Notes: a model not told the origin generated them from the letters alone. Positions 32,587-42,517 are shown, counted from the stretch's first letter. The stretch is 64,000 nucleotides of DNA from Aestuariibius violaceus (GCF_040779325.2 NZ_JBFONT020000001.1:868001-932000); one strand, 5' to 3'. Translations and numbers: made by a program.

Positions 32587-32951
32587 CACTCGTCGGGGAG
32601 CGGCGGATGGCGGGTGACGAAGTGGCCTTTCACGCCTTCGGGCCATTGGCGGTAGGGGACAACGCCGGTTTCGCTTGCCGAATGGAGGGCGGCATAGGCG
32701 GTGATAGCCTCTGCCGCGTCGGCGTCGGGGGTGAAGCGGCCGAGCGTGTAGGCGAGCTTGCCGTCCGCCTGGATTGCGACGTTGCAGCCATGGGAGCAGC
32801 CCATCAGGCAGGAGACGCGGCGGGTGCGGAGAGGCACCTGTGCCGCGGCTTCGACCAAGGTGGCGAGGCGCTCGCCGTCGGTTTCGGTGGCGCCTGTCGC
32901 CTCCCAGCCTTCGAGCTTGCAGGTGTCGCAGATCGTGATCCAGGTTGTCAT
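32586..32951 (-). CDS. DUF1636 metal-binding protein of cobalamin clusters
   Basis: A 121-residue cytosolic protein with CDTCK near the N terminus and a second Cys cluster, VSCLMGCSHGCNVAIQ, giving the thioredoxin-like 2Fe-2S ferredoxin-type layout of DUF1636. The C-terminal part ends KGHFVTRHPPLP. Proteins of this family recur in B12 biosynthesis clusters, but their biochemical role is not settled to my knowledge. It is the first gene of the DUF1636-cobC-cobD operon, starting 51 bases inside a GC-rich leader without a visible B12-box. Confidence 0.9.
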   Translation of the reverse strand: MTTWITICDTCKLEGWEATGATETDGERLATLVEAAAQVPLRTRRVSCLMGCSHGCNVAIQADGKLAYTLGRFTPDADAAEAITAYAALHSASETGVVPYRQWPEGVKGHFVTRHPPLPDE

Positions 32952-33061
32952 CGGATGGCCGGCCCCTTGCTTTGTCGGAACGGGTGAAACCCGAAAAGCG
33001 GTGCCAGGGCAAGGCGGGGTGGTCTGGCTGTGACCGGCCGCGTGCCCTTGAGGCTTTCCGA

Positions 33062-33077
33062 ACCGTTACCGGAGCGT
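33062..33077 (+). promoter_or_regulatory. Weak CtrA-like pattern upstream of the receiver gene (second site)
   Basis: The stretch around 33062-33082 reads CCGTTACCGGAGCGTTTACC, that is TTAC-N7-TTTAC. It is similar in layout to the better site at 33162. It is given at low confidence because neither half matches TTAA exactly. Confidence 0.25.
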
Positions 33078-33161
33078 TTACCTTTGCCGGGAAGATGCTG
33101 TGGTGAAAGGTCTTTGACCCACGAGATATTCCCGTTCCGCTAAGGAAGATCTTTACCAGGG

Positions 33162-33177
33162 TTAGCGAAGTATTAAC
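33162..33177 (+). promoter_or_regulatory. CtrA-like box upstream of the receiver gene
   Basis: TTAG-N7-TTAAC (33162-33177) differs by one base from the alphaproteobacterial CtrA consensus TTAA-N7-TTAAC. It lies 66 bases upstream of the chosen GTG start, a typical promoter position. Binding is inferred only. Confidence 0.4.
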
Positions 33178-33242
33178 CTTTCTGAATCATGATCGACGAG
33201 AGAACATCCTGTCCTGCTCTGCCCGTGAAGGAGGGTCGCGCG

Positions 33243-33608
33243 GTGAAGACAAAAGTTCTGGTCGTCGAGAGCTCTCCGGAGCTTTGCAGCATCTGGTGCC
33301 GCCATCTGGAGCGGTTGGGCCTCGACGTGACCTGTGCCAATAATCAGGATGACGCCGTGCGGCAAGTCCGCGAGGGCGCGTTCGATGTCATCGTGCTCGA
33401 TCTCGTGCTGGAAGGCGGGGGCGCCTTTGCGGTTGCCGATTACGCGAGCTACCGGCTGCCTGAGGCGCGGGTGGTGTTCGTGACGAATACCACCTTCTTT
33501 TCGGACGGGTCGATCTTTCAGCACATCCCGAACGCCTGCGCCTTCGTGCAGTCAGAAACGCCGCCGGATGATCTGGCGGCGATCGTGGAGCATTACGCCG
33601 CCAACTGA
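33243..33608 (+). CDS. Atypical stand-alone receiver-domain protein
   Basis: A 121-residue CheY-like domain: KVLVVESSPELCSIW at the start, phosphoacceptor Asp in DVIVLDLVLEGGG (about residue 47), and FVTNTTFFSDG as beta-4. The acidic pair is reduced to one Glu (VVES, not VDDD/VEDD), and the position of the conserved Lys after beta-5 reads FVQSETPPDDL, so Lys is replaced by Gln. These changes suggest altered or absent phosphorylation. The GTG at 33243 is preferred since GAAGGAGGG precedes it; an ATG at 33189 has no ribosome site. It is convergent with the GST gene (16-base overlap). Confidence 0.75.
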   Translation: MKTKVLVVESSPELCSIWCRHLERLGLDVTCANNQDDAVRQVREGAFDVIVLDLVLEGGGAFAVADYASYRLPEARVVFVTNTTFFSDGSIFQHIPNACAFVQSETPPDDLAAIVEHYAAN

Positions 33609-34585
33609 ACCCGGTCGCGCTGGTGCGGCGCGTCCCAGTCGAGCACCGGGTTGATCGGGATGATCCGGTTCGGATTGATGCTTTCGTGGCTGTAGTGGTA
33701 GTGCCGCACGATGTGGTCAAGGTTTACCGTGCCTGAGATGCCGGGCCATTGGTAGAGCTCGCGCGTGAAGGCCCAGAGATTCGGATAATCGACGATCCGG
33801 CGGCGATTGCACTTGAAATGCTGGTGATAGACGAGGTCGAAGCGGACGAGCGTCGTCCAGAGACGCCAGTCGGCCTCGGTAATGCGGTTGCCCATCAGGT
33901 AGCGGTTGGTGGACAGGCGGTCTTCGAGCCAATCGAGGCTGTCGAAGAGGGGGTGGACGGCCTTTTCATATGCCTCCTGAGTGGTGGCGAAGCCGGACTT
34001 GTAGACGCCGTTGTTGACGGTGTCGTAGATGCGGTCGTTCACCGGTTCGATGGCCTCGCGGAGCTCTTCGGGCCAGTAATCGTCGGTGTTGCCGGTGATC
34101 CCGTCGAAGGCCGAGTTGAACATGCGGATGATCTCGGAGCTTTCGTTCGAGACGATGGTACGGCACACCTTGTCCCACAGGATGGGGACGGTGACGCGGC
34201 CAGAGATCTTCGGATCGGCCTTGAGGTAGATGTCCCGGGCGAAAGGCAGATCGTAGAGCTTGTCACCCGTCGCACCGGGGAAGTCGGTCGCGAAGGTCCA
34301 GCCGTCGCTGAGCATATCGGGGTGGACGGCCGAGACGCCGATATGGTCGGTGAGATCCTTCAGGGCGCGGAAGGCCAGCGTGCGGTGGGCCCAGGGGCAG
34401 GCGTAGCTGACATAGAGATGGTAGCGGCCCGATTCGGCTTCGAACCCGCCCTCACCCGACGGGCCGGGGGCGCCGTCAGGCGTGATCCAGTTGCGGAACT
34501 TTGCGGTCGAGCGTTTGAACGCGCCGCCGGTCGATTTGGTGTCGTACCAGGTGTCGTGCCATTCGCCGTCGACGAGCTGTCCCAT
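33593..34585 (-). CDS. Glutathionyl-hydroquinone reductase-like GST (YqjG/Ecm4 family)
   Basis: A 330-residue Xi-class glutathione transferase. The N-terminal thioredoxin-like domain has the catalytic Cys in SYACPWAHRTLAFR (Cys about 63), and the C-terminal helical domain has NRYLMGNRITEADWRLWTTLVRFD and NYPNLWAFTRELYQW-like sequence (DYPNLWAFTRELYQWPG). Such enzymes reduce glutathionyl-hydroquinones in the cytosol. I chose the ATG at 34585 over 34597 because the usual start is MGQLVDG. Confidence 0.93.
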   Translation of the reverse strand: MGQLVDGEWHDTWYDTKSTGGAFKRSTAKFRNWITPDGAPGPSGEGGFEAESGRYHLYVSYACPWAHRTLAFRALKDLTDHIGVSAVHPDMLSDGWTFATDFPGATGDKLYDLPFARDIYLKADPKISGRVTVPILWDKVCRTIVSNESSEIIRMFNSAFDGITGNTDDYWPEELREAIEPVNDRIYDTVNNGVYKSGFATTQEAYEKAVHPLFDSLDWLEDRLSTNRYLMGNRITEADWRLWTTLVRFDLVYHQHFKCNRRRIVDYPNLWAFTRELYQWPGISGTVNLDHIVRHYHYSHESINPNRIIPINPVLDWDAPHQRDRVQLAA

Positions 34586-34597
34586 CGGTTCCTCCAT

Positions 34598-34891
34598 GCT
34601 TTGCGGGTTGTGAGCTAAATCTAACGGGGCATGCGGATGTTCCTATTCCGCAGGAGCGCACGGGGTCTGCGCGGGATGGCGGGTGCCGGTTATGGGGCCG
34701 ATGGGCTCGCGCTTTGCATTGAAGCGCCGTGCGCCGCGGTCTAAGGAAGGGACCGACGACGCCCTGCAGAAGGGCCGGAAAGGGGGCGCGGGCCGGGCCG
34801 ACCCAAACAGGGGGCGAGGCGCGCGCATCGTTGAAGCGCGGGGTGAGCCCGCGCTCCGGTTCCGCTGCGCCTGACAACCGGAGTGCTGCCC
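34598..34891 (+). other. GC-rich leader with two adjacent hairpins before the cbiX operon
   Basis: No convincing gene is present in this ~300-base gap; short open frames on both strands look like artefacts. Close to the downstream start, AGCGCGGG (34835-34842) pairs with CCCGCGCT (34848-34855), and immediately after it CCGGTT (34856-34861) pairs with AACCGG (34876-34881). The stacked hairpins end 10 bases before the ATG, overlapping the GGAG ribosome site. No B12-box was found, so it is not an obvious cobalamin riboswitch. Confidence 0.5.
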
Positions 34892-35071
34892 ATGACCGTT
34901 CTACCCGCCCATCTTGGCCATATCGGAGAGGTTGCCGGACACGATCATTGGGTCGCCGGAGCGGCCATCGGGGCCGCGATCGCGGCCGTGATCTGGGGCG
35001 CGCTGAAGGGGCGGAAGGAGCCTGAGCCCGAGGAGGCGGAAACCGAAGAGGCCGAGGAGGCGCCCGCATGA
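34892..35071 (+). CDS. Short His-containing membrane protein of cob cluster (DUF6732-like)
   Basis: A 59-residue protein: MTVLPAHLGHIGEVAGHDHW, then a helix VAGAAIGAAIAAVIWGAL and a very acidic tail (EPEPEEAETEEAEEAPA). The N-terminal HLGH...GHDH pattern could bind metal. It matches my memory of short membrane proteins called DUF6732 beside cbiX in Rhodobacteraceae, but I cannot verify the family. It overlaps the cbiX start as ATGA and so is coupled to it; a role in cobalt handling is inference. Confidence 0.7.
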   Translation: MTVLPAHLGHIGEVAGHDHWVAGAAIGAAIAAVIWGALKGRKEPEPEEAETEEAEEAPA

Positions 35072-36135
35072 AGACCGGCGTTCTTCTGTGCGGCCATGGC
35101 TCGCGCAGCCAGTCCGCGGTGGATGAATTCGCCACATTGGCCGAGAAGCTGCCGCCGATGCTGCCGGAGGATTGGCTGACCGAGTACGGCTATCTGGAAT
35201 TTGCCAACCCGGTGCTGCGCGACGGGCTCGACCGGTTGCGGGAGGCGGGATGCGCGCGGATCCTGGCGGTGCCGGGGATGCTGTTCGCGGCGATGCATGC
35301 GAAGAACGACATCCCGACGGTTCTGTCGACCTATGCGGCGACACATGGGATCGATGTGCATTACGGACGGGAGCTGGGCGTCGATCCGAAGATGATCGCC
35401 GCGGCGGGCGACCGGATCCGGGAGGCCGTGGTGGCGGCGGATGCCGAAGAGGCGGTGCCGCTGCACGAGACCTGCCTCGTGGTGATCGGGCGCGGGGCGA
35501 GCGATCCGGACGCCAATGGCAACGTCGCGAAAATCGCCCGGATGCTGGCCGAGGGGATGGGCTTCGGCTGGGTCGAGACGGGCTATTCGGGTGTCACCTT
35601 CCCGCTGGTCGAGCCGTGTCTCGAGCATGCGGCAAAGCTGGGCTACCGGCGGATCGTCGTTTTCCCCTACTTCCTGTTTTCAGGGATCCTGATCGACCGG
35701 ATCTATGGCTTCACCGACGAGGTCGCGGCGCGTCATCCGGAGATCCGGTTCGTCAAGGCGGGCTATCTGGGCGATCATCCGAAGGTGCTGGAGACCTTCG
35801 CGGAGCGCGCGACCGAACAGGTGGGTGAGATCCCGCCGCCCAATTGCGCGATGTGCAAGTACCGCACCCAGGTTCTGGGGTTCGAGGCCGAGGTTGGGGC
35901 GGTGCAGGAAAGCCACCACCACCACGTGGAAGGGCAGGGCGCGAGTGCGCCGGGGTCGAACGTGGCCGATTGCGATCTTTGCGACACGTTCTGCACCGGG
36001 CTCTGCCGGCTTGAGGCCGGGGATCATCACCACCATCATGGTGACGGGCACGATCATCACCACCATCATCACGCCCCCTATCCGCAGGCCGACCATCCTC
36101 ATGGGCCGGAAAGCGTGCGGAGGCGGAAGGGGTGA
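35068..36135 (+). CDS. cbiX: Sirohydrochlorin cobaltochelatase CbiX with C-terminal metal-binding tail
   Basis: A 355-residue long-form CbiX with two chelatase half-domains. The first starts LLCGHGSRSQSAVDEF and includes AVPGMLFAAMHAKNDIP; the second includes VIGRGASDPDANGN and FPYFLFSGILIDRI. The tail carries NCAMCKYR and CDLCDTFCTGLC cysteine motifs (possible Fe-S site) and repeated His runs (HHHH, HHHHHH). CbiX inserts Co2+ into sirohydrochlorin, the early-insertion route. It is the first large gene of a run with cobH, cobL, cobI, cobJ and cobM. The co-occurrence with CobN is unusual. Confidence 0.93.
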   Translation: MKTGVLLCGHGSRSQSAVDEFATLAEKLPPMLPEDWLTEYGYLEFANPVLRDGLDRLREAGCARILAVPGMLFAAMHAKNDIPTVLSTYAATHGIDVHYGRELGVDPKMIAAAGDRIREAVVAADAEEAVPLHETCLVVIGRGASDPDANGNVAKIARMLAEGMGFGWVETGYSGVTFPLVEPCLEHAAKLGYRRIVVFPYFLFSGILIDRIYGFTDEVAARHPEIRFVKAGYLGDHPKVLETFAERATEQVGEIPPPNCAMCKYRTQVLGFEAEVGAVQESHHHHVEGQGASAPGSNVADCDLCDTFCTGLCRLEAGDHHHHHGDGHDHHHHHHAPYPQADHPHGPESVRRRKG

Positions 36136-36168
36136 TCTTCATCTGGCCAAAAGTATTCTTGGCGCGGA
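36136..36168 (-). repeat. Dispersed intergenic motif, copy 3 (inverted)
   Basis: Read on the minus strand it gives CCAAGAATACTTTTGGCCAG followed by ATGAAG. It begins with the last bases of the cbiX stop region and lies between cbiX and cobH. It is the only copy in inverse orientation to + among the six. Confidence 0.65.
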
Positions 36169-36203
36169 CCGAAGGTATCATGTCCTCCGATGTGGCCTGA
36201 GCG

Positions 36204-36827
36204 ATGCGTCCGTATCTCAAGGATCCCGCCGCGATCTATGCGGAAAGCTTTGCCACCGTCCGGCGGGAAGCCCGGCTCGACCGGTTTCCGGAGGCGATGC
36301 AGGAGGTGGCGGTGCGTGTGATCCATGCCTGCGGGATGGTCGAGGTTGCGGACCGGCTGGCCTTCTCGCCCGGCGCTGCGGAGGCGGGGCGGGCGGCTTT
36401 GGCTTCAGGAGCGCCGGTGCTTTGTGATTGCGAGATGGTGGCGGCGGGGGTGATCCGCCGGTTTCTGCCAGCGGAGAACGAAGTGATTGTCACGCTGAAC
36501 GAGGAGGGTGTCATACCGCGGGCGAACGCGATCGGGACGACCCGGTCGGCGGCGGCGGTCGAGCTGTGGGAAGAGCGGATCGGCGGCGCCGTCGTCGCGA
36601 TCGGAAACGCGCCGACGGCACTTTTCCGGTTGCTGGAAGGATTGGATGCGGGCTGGGCGAAGCCTGCTGTGATCCTGGGCTTTCCGGTCGGATTTGTCGG
36701 GGCTGCCGAGAGCAAGGCGGAACTTGCGGGCAATCCGCGGGGGTGTGACTTCGTGGCGCTTCGGGGCCGTCGCGGCGGGTCGGCGATGGCGTCCGCTGCT
36801 GTCAATGCATTGGCGGCGGGGTTATGA
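36204..36827 (+). CDS. cobH: Precorrin-8X methylmutase
   Basis: A 207-residue CobH/CbiC enzyme that moves a methyl from C-11 to C-12 to give hydrogenobyrinic acid. The catalytic His lies in VRVIHACGMVE (about residue 41). Further signature segments are GAPVLCDCEMVAAG, TRSAAAVELW, AIGNAPTALFRLLE and GFPVGFVGAAESK. The length is typical. cobL follows about 80 bases downstream on the same strand. Confidence 0.97.
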   Translation: MRPYLKDPAAIYAESFATVRREARLDRFPEAMQEVAVRVIHACGMVEVADRLAFSPGAAEAGRAALASGAPVLCDCEMVAAGVIRRFLPAENEVIVTLNEEGVIPRANAIGTTRSAAAVELWEERIGGAVVAIGNAPTALFRLLEGLDAGWAKPAVILGFPVGFVGAAESKAELAGNPRGCDFVALRGRRGGSAMASAAVNALAAGL

Positions 36828-36906
36828 CGGTGCGCTCTTCCCTCCCTTGCGGGCGGTCATCGCTTGGTTGCGTGAGACGCGCCCGTGAGGGAGCGCCGAG
36901 GGGCTG

Positions 36907-38109
36907 GTGACGGGGCCTTGGTTGCATATCGTTGGGATCGGGGAGGACGGGATGGCCGGGCTCGCCCCGGCGACGCGCGCAGTCGTCGAGGGGGCGGAGG
37001 TCATTGTCGGCGGTGACCGGCATCACGTGCTCAGCGAGGCGGTATCCGCCGAGCGGGTGGCCTGGCCGTCGCCCTTCGACGCGATGATCGACACGCTTCT
37101 ATCGTTCAAGGGGCGGCGGGTCGTGGTTCTGGCGACAGGGGATCCGCTCTGGTACTCCGTCGGCGCGCGGATCGGGCGGGCCATCTCGCCTTCAGAAATC
37201 GTCTACCATCCACAGCTGTCGGCGTTTCAGCTCGCTGCCGCGCGGATGGGCTGGAGCCTCGCCGATGTGGAGACGCTGACGGTTCACGGGCGGCCCGTCG
37301 AGCAGATGATCGCTTTCATCCAGCCCGATGCGCGGCTTCTAGTCCTCACGACGGGGGCCGAGACGCCCGGCAAGATCGCCGCCTTTCTCACTCAACGTGG
37401 GTTTGGCGAAAGCCGGATGTCTGTCCTCGCCGCTATGGGCGGTAAGGATGAGGCACGGTTCGATGGGATTGCGAGGGCCTGGGACCATGCGGTGCCGGAG
37501 TTCAACACGCTCGCTGTGGACTGCGTGGCGGCGCCGGATGCGGCACTGGTGCCGCGGGTGCCGGGGCTGGCGGATGACCTCTTTCACCATGACGGGACGA
37601 TGACCAAGCGCGAGGTGCGTGCGGCCACGCTCGCCAAGCTGATGCCGATGCGGGGGGCGCATCTGTGGGACATCGGGACGGGATCGGGGTCGGTCGCGAT
37701 CGAGTGGATGCGGGCGGCCCGCTTTGCCCGCGCCACGGCGATCGAGCCGCGGGCGGACCGGCGGGCGATGGCGGCGGCGAATGCTCTGGCCTTGGGTGCG
37801 CCGAAATTGGCGATCGTTGAAGGGGAGGCGCCTGCGGCGCTGGAGGGGCTGGAGCCGCCGGATGCGATCTTCATTGGCGGCGGGCTGAGCGCGGAGGTCT
37901 TCGCAGCTGCCTGGAAGGCCTTGCGGCCGCTCGGGCGGCTCGTGGCGAATGCGGTGACGCTGGAAAGCGAGGCGGCGCTGATCGCGCTGCAGGCGGAGCA
38001 TGGTGGCGATCTGGTGCGGATCGGTGTGGACCGGGTCGAGCCGGTCGGGCGCTATCGCGGCTGGCGGCCCGCGATGCCTGTCGTGCAGTGGAGCCTGGTG
38101 AAGCGATGA
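36907..38109 (+). CDS. cobL: Precorrin-6Y C5,15-methyltransferase (decarboxylating)
   Basis: A 400-residue bifunctional CobL (CbiE-CbiT fusion). The N-terminal CbiE half shows LHIVGIGEDGMAGL, VVEGAEVIVGGDRHHVL and VVLATGDPLWYSVG; the C-terminal CbiT methyltransferase half shows ALTPMR-like KLMPMRGAHLWDIGTGSGSV and GEAPAALEGLEPPDAIFIGG. It methylates C-5 and C-15 and removes the C-12 acetate carboxyl. The GTG start follows GAGGGGCTG. It lies between cobH and cobI. Confidence 0.96.
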   Translation: MTGPWLHIVGIGEDGMAGLAPATRAVVEGAEVIVGGDRHHVLSEAVSAERVAWPSPFDAMIDTLLSFKGRRVVVLATGDPLWYSVGARIGRAISPSEIVYHPQLSAFQLAAARMGWSLADVETLTVHGRPVEQMIAFIQPDARLLVLTTGAETPGKIAAFLTQRGFGESRMSVLAAMGGKDEARFDGIARAWDHAVPEFNTLAVDCVAAPDAALVPRVPGLADDLFHHDGTMTKREVRAATLAKLMPMRGAHLWDIGTGSGSVAIEWMRAARFARATAIEPRADRRAMAAANALALGAPKLAIVEGEAPAALEGLEPPDAIFIGGGLSAEVFAAAWKALRPLGRLVANAVTLESEAALIALQAEHGGDLVRIGVDRVEPVGRYRGWRPAMPVVQWSLVKR

Positions 38110-38122
38110 GGTCAGTGGCACG

Positions 38123-38156
38123 TGGGGTATTTGAGTATTTGGGGCCAGATGACGGA
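38123..38156 (+). repeat. Dispersed intergenic motif, copy 4
   Basis: Reads GGGGTATTTGAGTATTTGGG then GCCAGATGACGGA, between cobL and cobI. It lacks the leading GCCTCCGGCGG block. It ends about 25 bases before the cobI start. Confidence 0.65.
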
Positions 38157-38182
38157 TCGGGTTGGCTTCAGGAGGCGAAGCG

Positions 38183-38874
38183 GTGAGCGGGACGCTTTAC
38201 GGGGTCGGTCTGGGGCCTGGGGATCCGGAGCTGATGACGGTGCGGGCGTCGCGGTTGATCTCTGCGGCGCGGGTGGTGGCCTATCCCTCGCTTGCGGGGG
38301 CCGAGAGCTTTGCCCGGTCGATCGCGGCGGCGCTGATCCCGGGAGGCGCGCGGGAGATCGTTATGGATATCCCAATGACGACGGCGCGGGAGCCTGCGCA
38401 GACGGCTTATGATCGCGGGGCGGAGGAGATCTCGACGGTGCTTGAAGGCGGCGTCGATGTCGTCTGTTTGTGTGAGGGGGATCCGTTCTTCTACGGTTCG
38501 TTCATGTATCTCTTTGCGCGGCTGTCCGAGCGGTTCGCGGTGGAGGTTGTTCCGGGAGTGACGTCGATGACGGCTTGTGCGGCTGTGGCTGGGCTGCCTT
38601 TGGCTGCCCGGACGGGTGGTGTGAGCATCGTGCCGGGGACATTGGCGCGCGAGAGTTTGGCGGCCCGGTTGGCGGGTGGCGAGACGGTCGTTCTGATGAA
38701 GGTGGGCCGGCATTTGGAGAAGATCCGCGCAGCGGTGTCCGAGGCGGGCCGGGAGGCTGGAGCCGTTTACGTGGAGCGGGCGACCCTTGCAGAAGAGAGA
38801 GTTTTGCCGCTTGCCGAGGCACCGGAAGAGGCCCCCTATTTCTCGATGATCATCGTTCCGGGAGCGCGGGATCC

Positions 38875-38884
<10 letters not shown>
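38183..38884 (+). CDS. cobI: Precorrin-2 C20-methyltransferase
   Basis: A 233-residue SAM-dependent methylase of the tetrapyrrole methylase family that methylates precorrin-2 at C-20. It shows LYGVGLGPGDPELMTVRAS at the N terminus, DVVCLCEGDPFFYGSFMYLF in the middle, and VVPGVTSMTACAAVAGLPL. The GTG start follows AGGAGGCGAAGCG. The last ten bases overlap the start of the CbiG-CobJ gene, so translation is coupled. Confidence 0.95.
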
Positions 38885-40680
<1,796 letters not shown>

Positions 40681-40689
40681 CCAAATTGA

Positions 40690-40705
40690 GCGGGCTTGCG
40701 CCCGC
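40690..40705 (+). terminator. Hairpin after cobJ
   Basis: GCGGGC (40690-40695) pairs with GCCCGC (40700-40705) around TTGC and is followed by GCCTCTTTC. It begins ten bases after the cobJ stop. The T tract is short and interrupted, so it may be a weak terminator between cobJ and cobM. Confidence 0.5.
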
Positions 40706-40779
40706 GCCTCTTTCTGGATTGGCGCCCGGTGGTGCCTTGACGGCGAGACGGGCGGCGTCGTGCGGGTTGAGAGAATTTG

Positions 40780-40809
40780 GATTTGAGTATTTGGGGCAAG
40801 ATGAGGAGG
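40780..40809 (+). repeat. Dispersed intergenic motif, copy 5 (supplies the cobM ribosome site)
   Basis: Reads GATTTGAGTATTTGGGGCAA then GATGAGGAGG. Its final GAGGAGG lies four bases before the cobM GTG start. Here the 3' end of the dispersed motif apparently serves as the Shine-Dalgarno of cobM. Confidence 0.65.
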
Positions 40810-40813
40810 TGAG

Positions 40814-41581
40814 GTGAAGGTCTATTTCATCGGGGCGGGACCGGGGGATCCGGAATTGCTGACGCTGAAGGCGGCGCGGATCATCGCGGCCTGTCCGGTC
40901 TGCCTTTATGCCGGGTCTTTGGTGCCGTCCGAAGTTGTGGCCGGGGCGCCGGAGGGCGCGCTTGTGCGGGACACGGCGCCGATGACGCTGGAGGAGACCC
41001 ATGTCGAGATCCTTGCCGCGCGGGACCGGGGGGAGGACGTCGCGCGGGTGCATTCGGGGGATCCGTCGCTTTACGGCGCGATTGCCGAGCAGATCCGGCT
41101 TTTGCGGCGGGACGGGATCCCTTACGAGATCGTGCCGGGGGTGCCGGCCTATGCGGCGGCGGCGGCGGCGCTGGGGCAGGAATTGACGATCCCCGAGGTC
41201 GCGCAATCCATCGTGCTGACGCGGATGGCGATGAAATCGACCGCGATGCCGGAGGGGGAAAGCCTGGAAAACTTCGCCCGGACGGGGGCGACTTTGGCGA
41301 TTCACCTGGGGATCCGGGCCTTGCGTGAAATCGAGCGGGTGCTGATTCCGCATTATGGTGCGGAATGTCCGGTGGTGGTGGCCTACCGGGCGAGCTGGCC
41401 GGATGCGATCTATCTGCGGGGAACGCTGTCGGACATTCGCGAGAAGGTGCGCGCGGCGAAAATCACCCGGACGGCGCTGATCCTCGTGGGGCCAGCGATG
41501 GGGGAGGCGGGGGATTTTCGCGACTCCGCGCTTTATGATCCCGACCGGCCCCATGTGCTGCGGCCTAAACGAAAAGTTTGA
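40814..41581 (+). CDS. cobM: Precorrin-4 C11-methyltransferase
   Basis: A 255-residue SAM methylase that methylates precorrin-4 at C-11. It has the usual VYFIGAGPGDPELLTLKAAR start, CLYAGSLVPSEVV, GEDVARVHSGDPSLYGAI and EIVPGVPAYAAAAAALGQELTIPEVAQ. The GTG start has the ribosome site inside the dispersed motif. It closes the cobalamin gene run; cobB, cobK, cobF, cobS and cobT were not seen. Confidence 0.96.
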   Translation: MKVYFIGAGPGDPELLTLKAARIIAACPVCLYAGSLVPSEVVAGAPEGALVRDTAPMTLEETHVEILAARDRGEDVARVHSGDPSLYGAIAEQIRLLRRDGIPYEIVPGVPAYAAAAAALGQELTIPEVAQSIVLTRMAMKSTAMPEGESLENFARTGATLAIHLGIRALREIERVLIPHYGAECPVVVAYRASWPDAIYLRGTLSDIREKVRAAKITRTALILVGPAMGEAGDFRDSALYDPDRPHVLRPKRKV

Positions 41582-41663
41582 CTTTCTGTGACCTTGATCA
41601 CGGATCCTGACCGGTTGACGTGGGTTAGGTTGAGCGTGCATGAGTGACGTGGGGGTAAAGGCG

Positions 41664-42008
41664 ATGTCTACCTATCTGTCGAGAGAAGTTCGGGAAGGTT
41701 TGGAAGCGGCGCGGGCGGCGGCTGCCCGGCGTAAATCGCGGCTGCGGCTGACGGCGGGTGGCAAGACCTATCCGGTGTTGCGGATTTGGGAGACGGGCTT
41801 TGCCCTGGACGCGGACGATGCCCCTATCTTGCGCGGCTTCGTGGATCTGTTCGACGGGTCACGACATATCGCGCAATGCCTGATCGTCGCCTCCCAGGAT
41901 GAGGCGGGGGAGCGGCAATTCGAGTTCAAGCTGCATGTCCGTGCCGATGCGACAGCGCCGCGGGATTTCGAGATGCCGGATCACGCGCCGGTGGCACTGC
42001 TGACCTGA
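41664..42008 (+). CDS. Hypothetical Rhodobacteraceae protein (~114 aa)
   Basis: A short cytosolic protein: STYLSREVREGLEAARAAAA at the N terminus, then KTYPVLRIWETGFALDADDAP, RGFVDLFDGSRHIAQCLIVAS and a beta-rich FEFKLHVRAD. It recalls a small conserved Rhodobacteraceae protein of unknown function, and the short beta pattern with 'FVDLFDG' resembles a PilZ-type barrel, but no RxxxR motif is seen at the right place. The start at 41664 gives the homologue-like beginning; an upstream ATG at 41640 is possible. Confidence 0.7.
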   Translation: MSTYLSREVREGLEAARAAAARRKSRLRLTAGGKTYPVLRIWETGFALDADDAPILRGFVDLFDGSRHIAQCLIVASQDEAGERQFEFKLHVRADATAPRDFEMPDHAPVALLT

Positions 42009-42076
42009 GCGCCTGGGGCTTTCTGCCCCGGCTTCGGTAGAGGCGCTACCAGCCTGGCTTGAGAGGTTGGTCTGCT

Positions 42077-42439
42077 TTGACGATCGAAGGGACATGCCAC
42101 TGCGGCGCTGTGCGGTTTACGCTCCACGACGATCCGGAATGGATGACGGAGTGTAATTGCTCGCTCTGCCGCCGGATCGGCGCGCAATGGGTGCATTCGG
42201 AAGCGCAGCATCTCACGATTGACGCAGCGCAGGATGCCACGTTGCGGTATGTTCAGGGCGATGCCACGTTGGAGCTGCATACTTGCAGGACCTGTGGTTG
42301 CACGACCCATTGGCTGAGCCTGGGGACGGAGCCGTCGCGGCGGGTGGCCATCAATACGCGGCTGGCAGAGCCGGAGGCGGTTTCGGGCCTTCCGGTTCGC
42401 CACTTTGACGGCGCGGACAGCTGGCGGTTTCTTGATTAG
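42077..42439 (+). CDS. GFA-domain protein (Mss4-like zinc fold)
   Basis: A ~120-residue CENP-V/GFA family protein (glutathione-dependent formaldehyde-activating-like). Zinc-ligand cysteines are in GTCHCGAVRF, CNCSLCRR and CRTCGCTTHW. Despite the name, most members have no proven formaldehyde activity. It seems to start with TTG: 42077 has GAGAGG upstream at suitable distance, 42059 is the other choice. Confidence 0.85.
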   Translation: MTIEGTCHCGAVRFTLHDDPEWMTECNCSLCRRIGAQWVHSEAQHLTIDAAQDATLRYVQGDATLELHTCRTCGCTTHWLSLGTEPSRRVAINTRLAEPEAVSGLPVRHFDGADSWRFLD

Positions 42440-42517
42440 GGTTCTGACCCTGGCCCGGGATTTGCCGCTTTTTGCGGGCGGATGGATGTGATCCAGTCTG
42501 TCCCAGGGGGGTGAGAT

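Noticed and set aside
32952..33188. Cobalamin riboswitch before the DUF1636-cobC-cobD operon
   Set aside because: A partial GGTGAAACCC-like string is present on the + strand but no B12-box on the minus strand, so the aptamer is not supported.
34643..34874. Short open frames on both strands of the leader before the cbiX operon
   Set aside because: No ribosome site, Arg/Pro-rich products and two hairpins in the same place; more likely structured leader than gene.
34598..34891. A second cobalamin riboswitch before cbiX
   Set aside because: No AGCCAGGAGACC-type box, and no GCCACTGG or GGGAA blocks in order; only hairpins are visible.
41589..41602. FNR-type box upstream of 41664
   Set aside because: Only the left half TTGAT matches; the right half reads GATCC instead of ATCAA.
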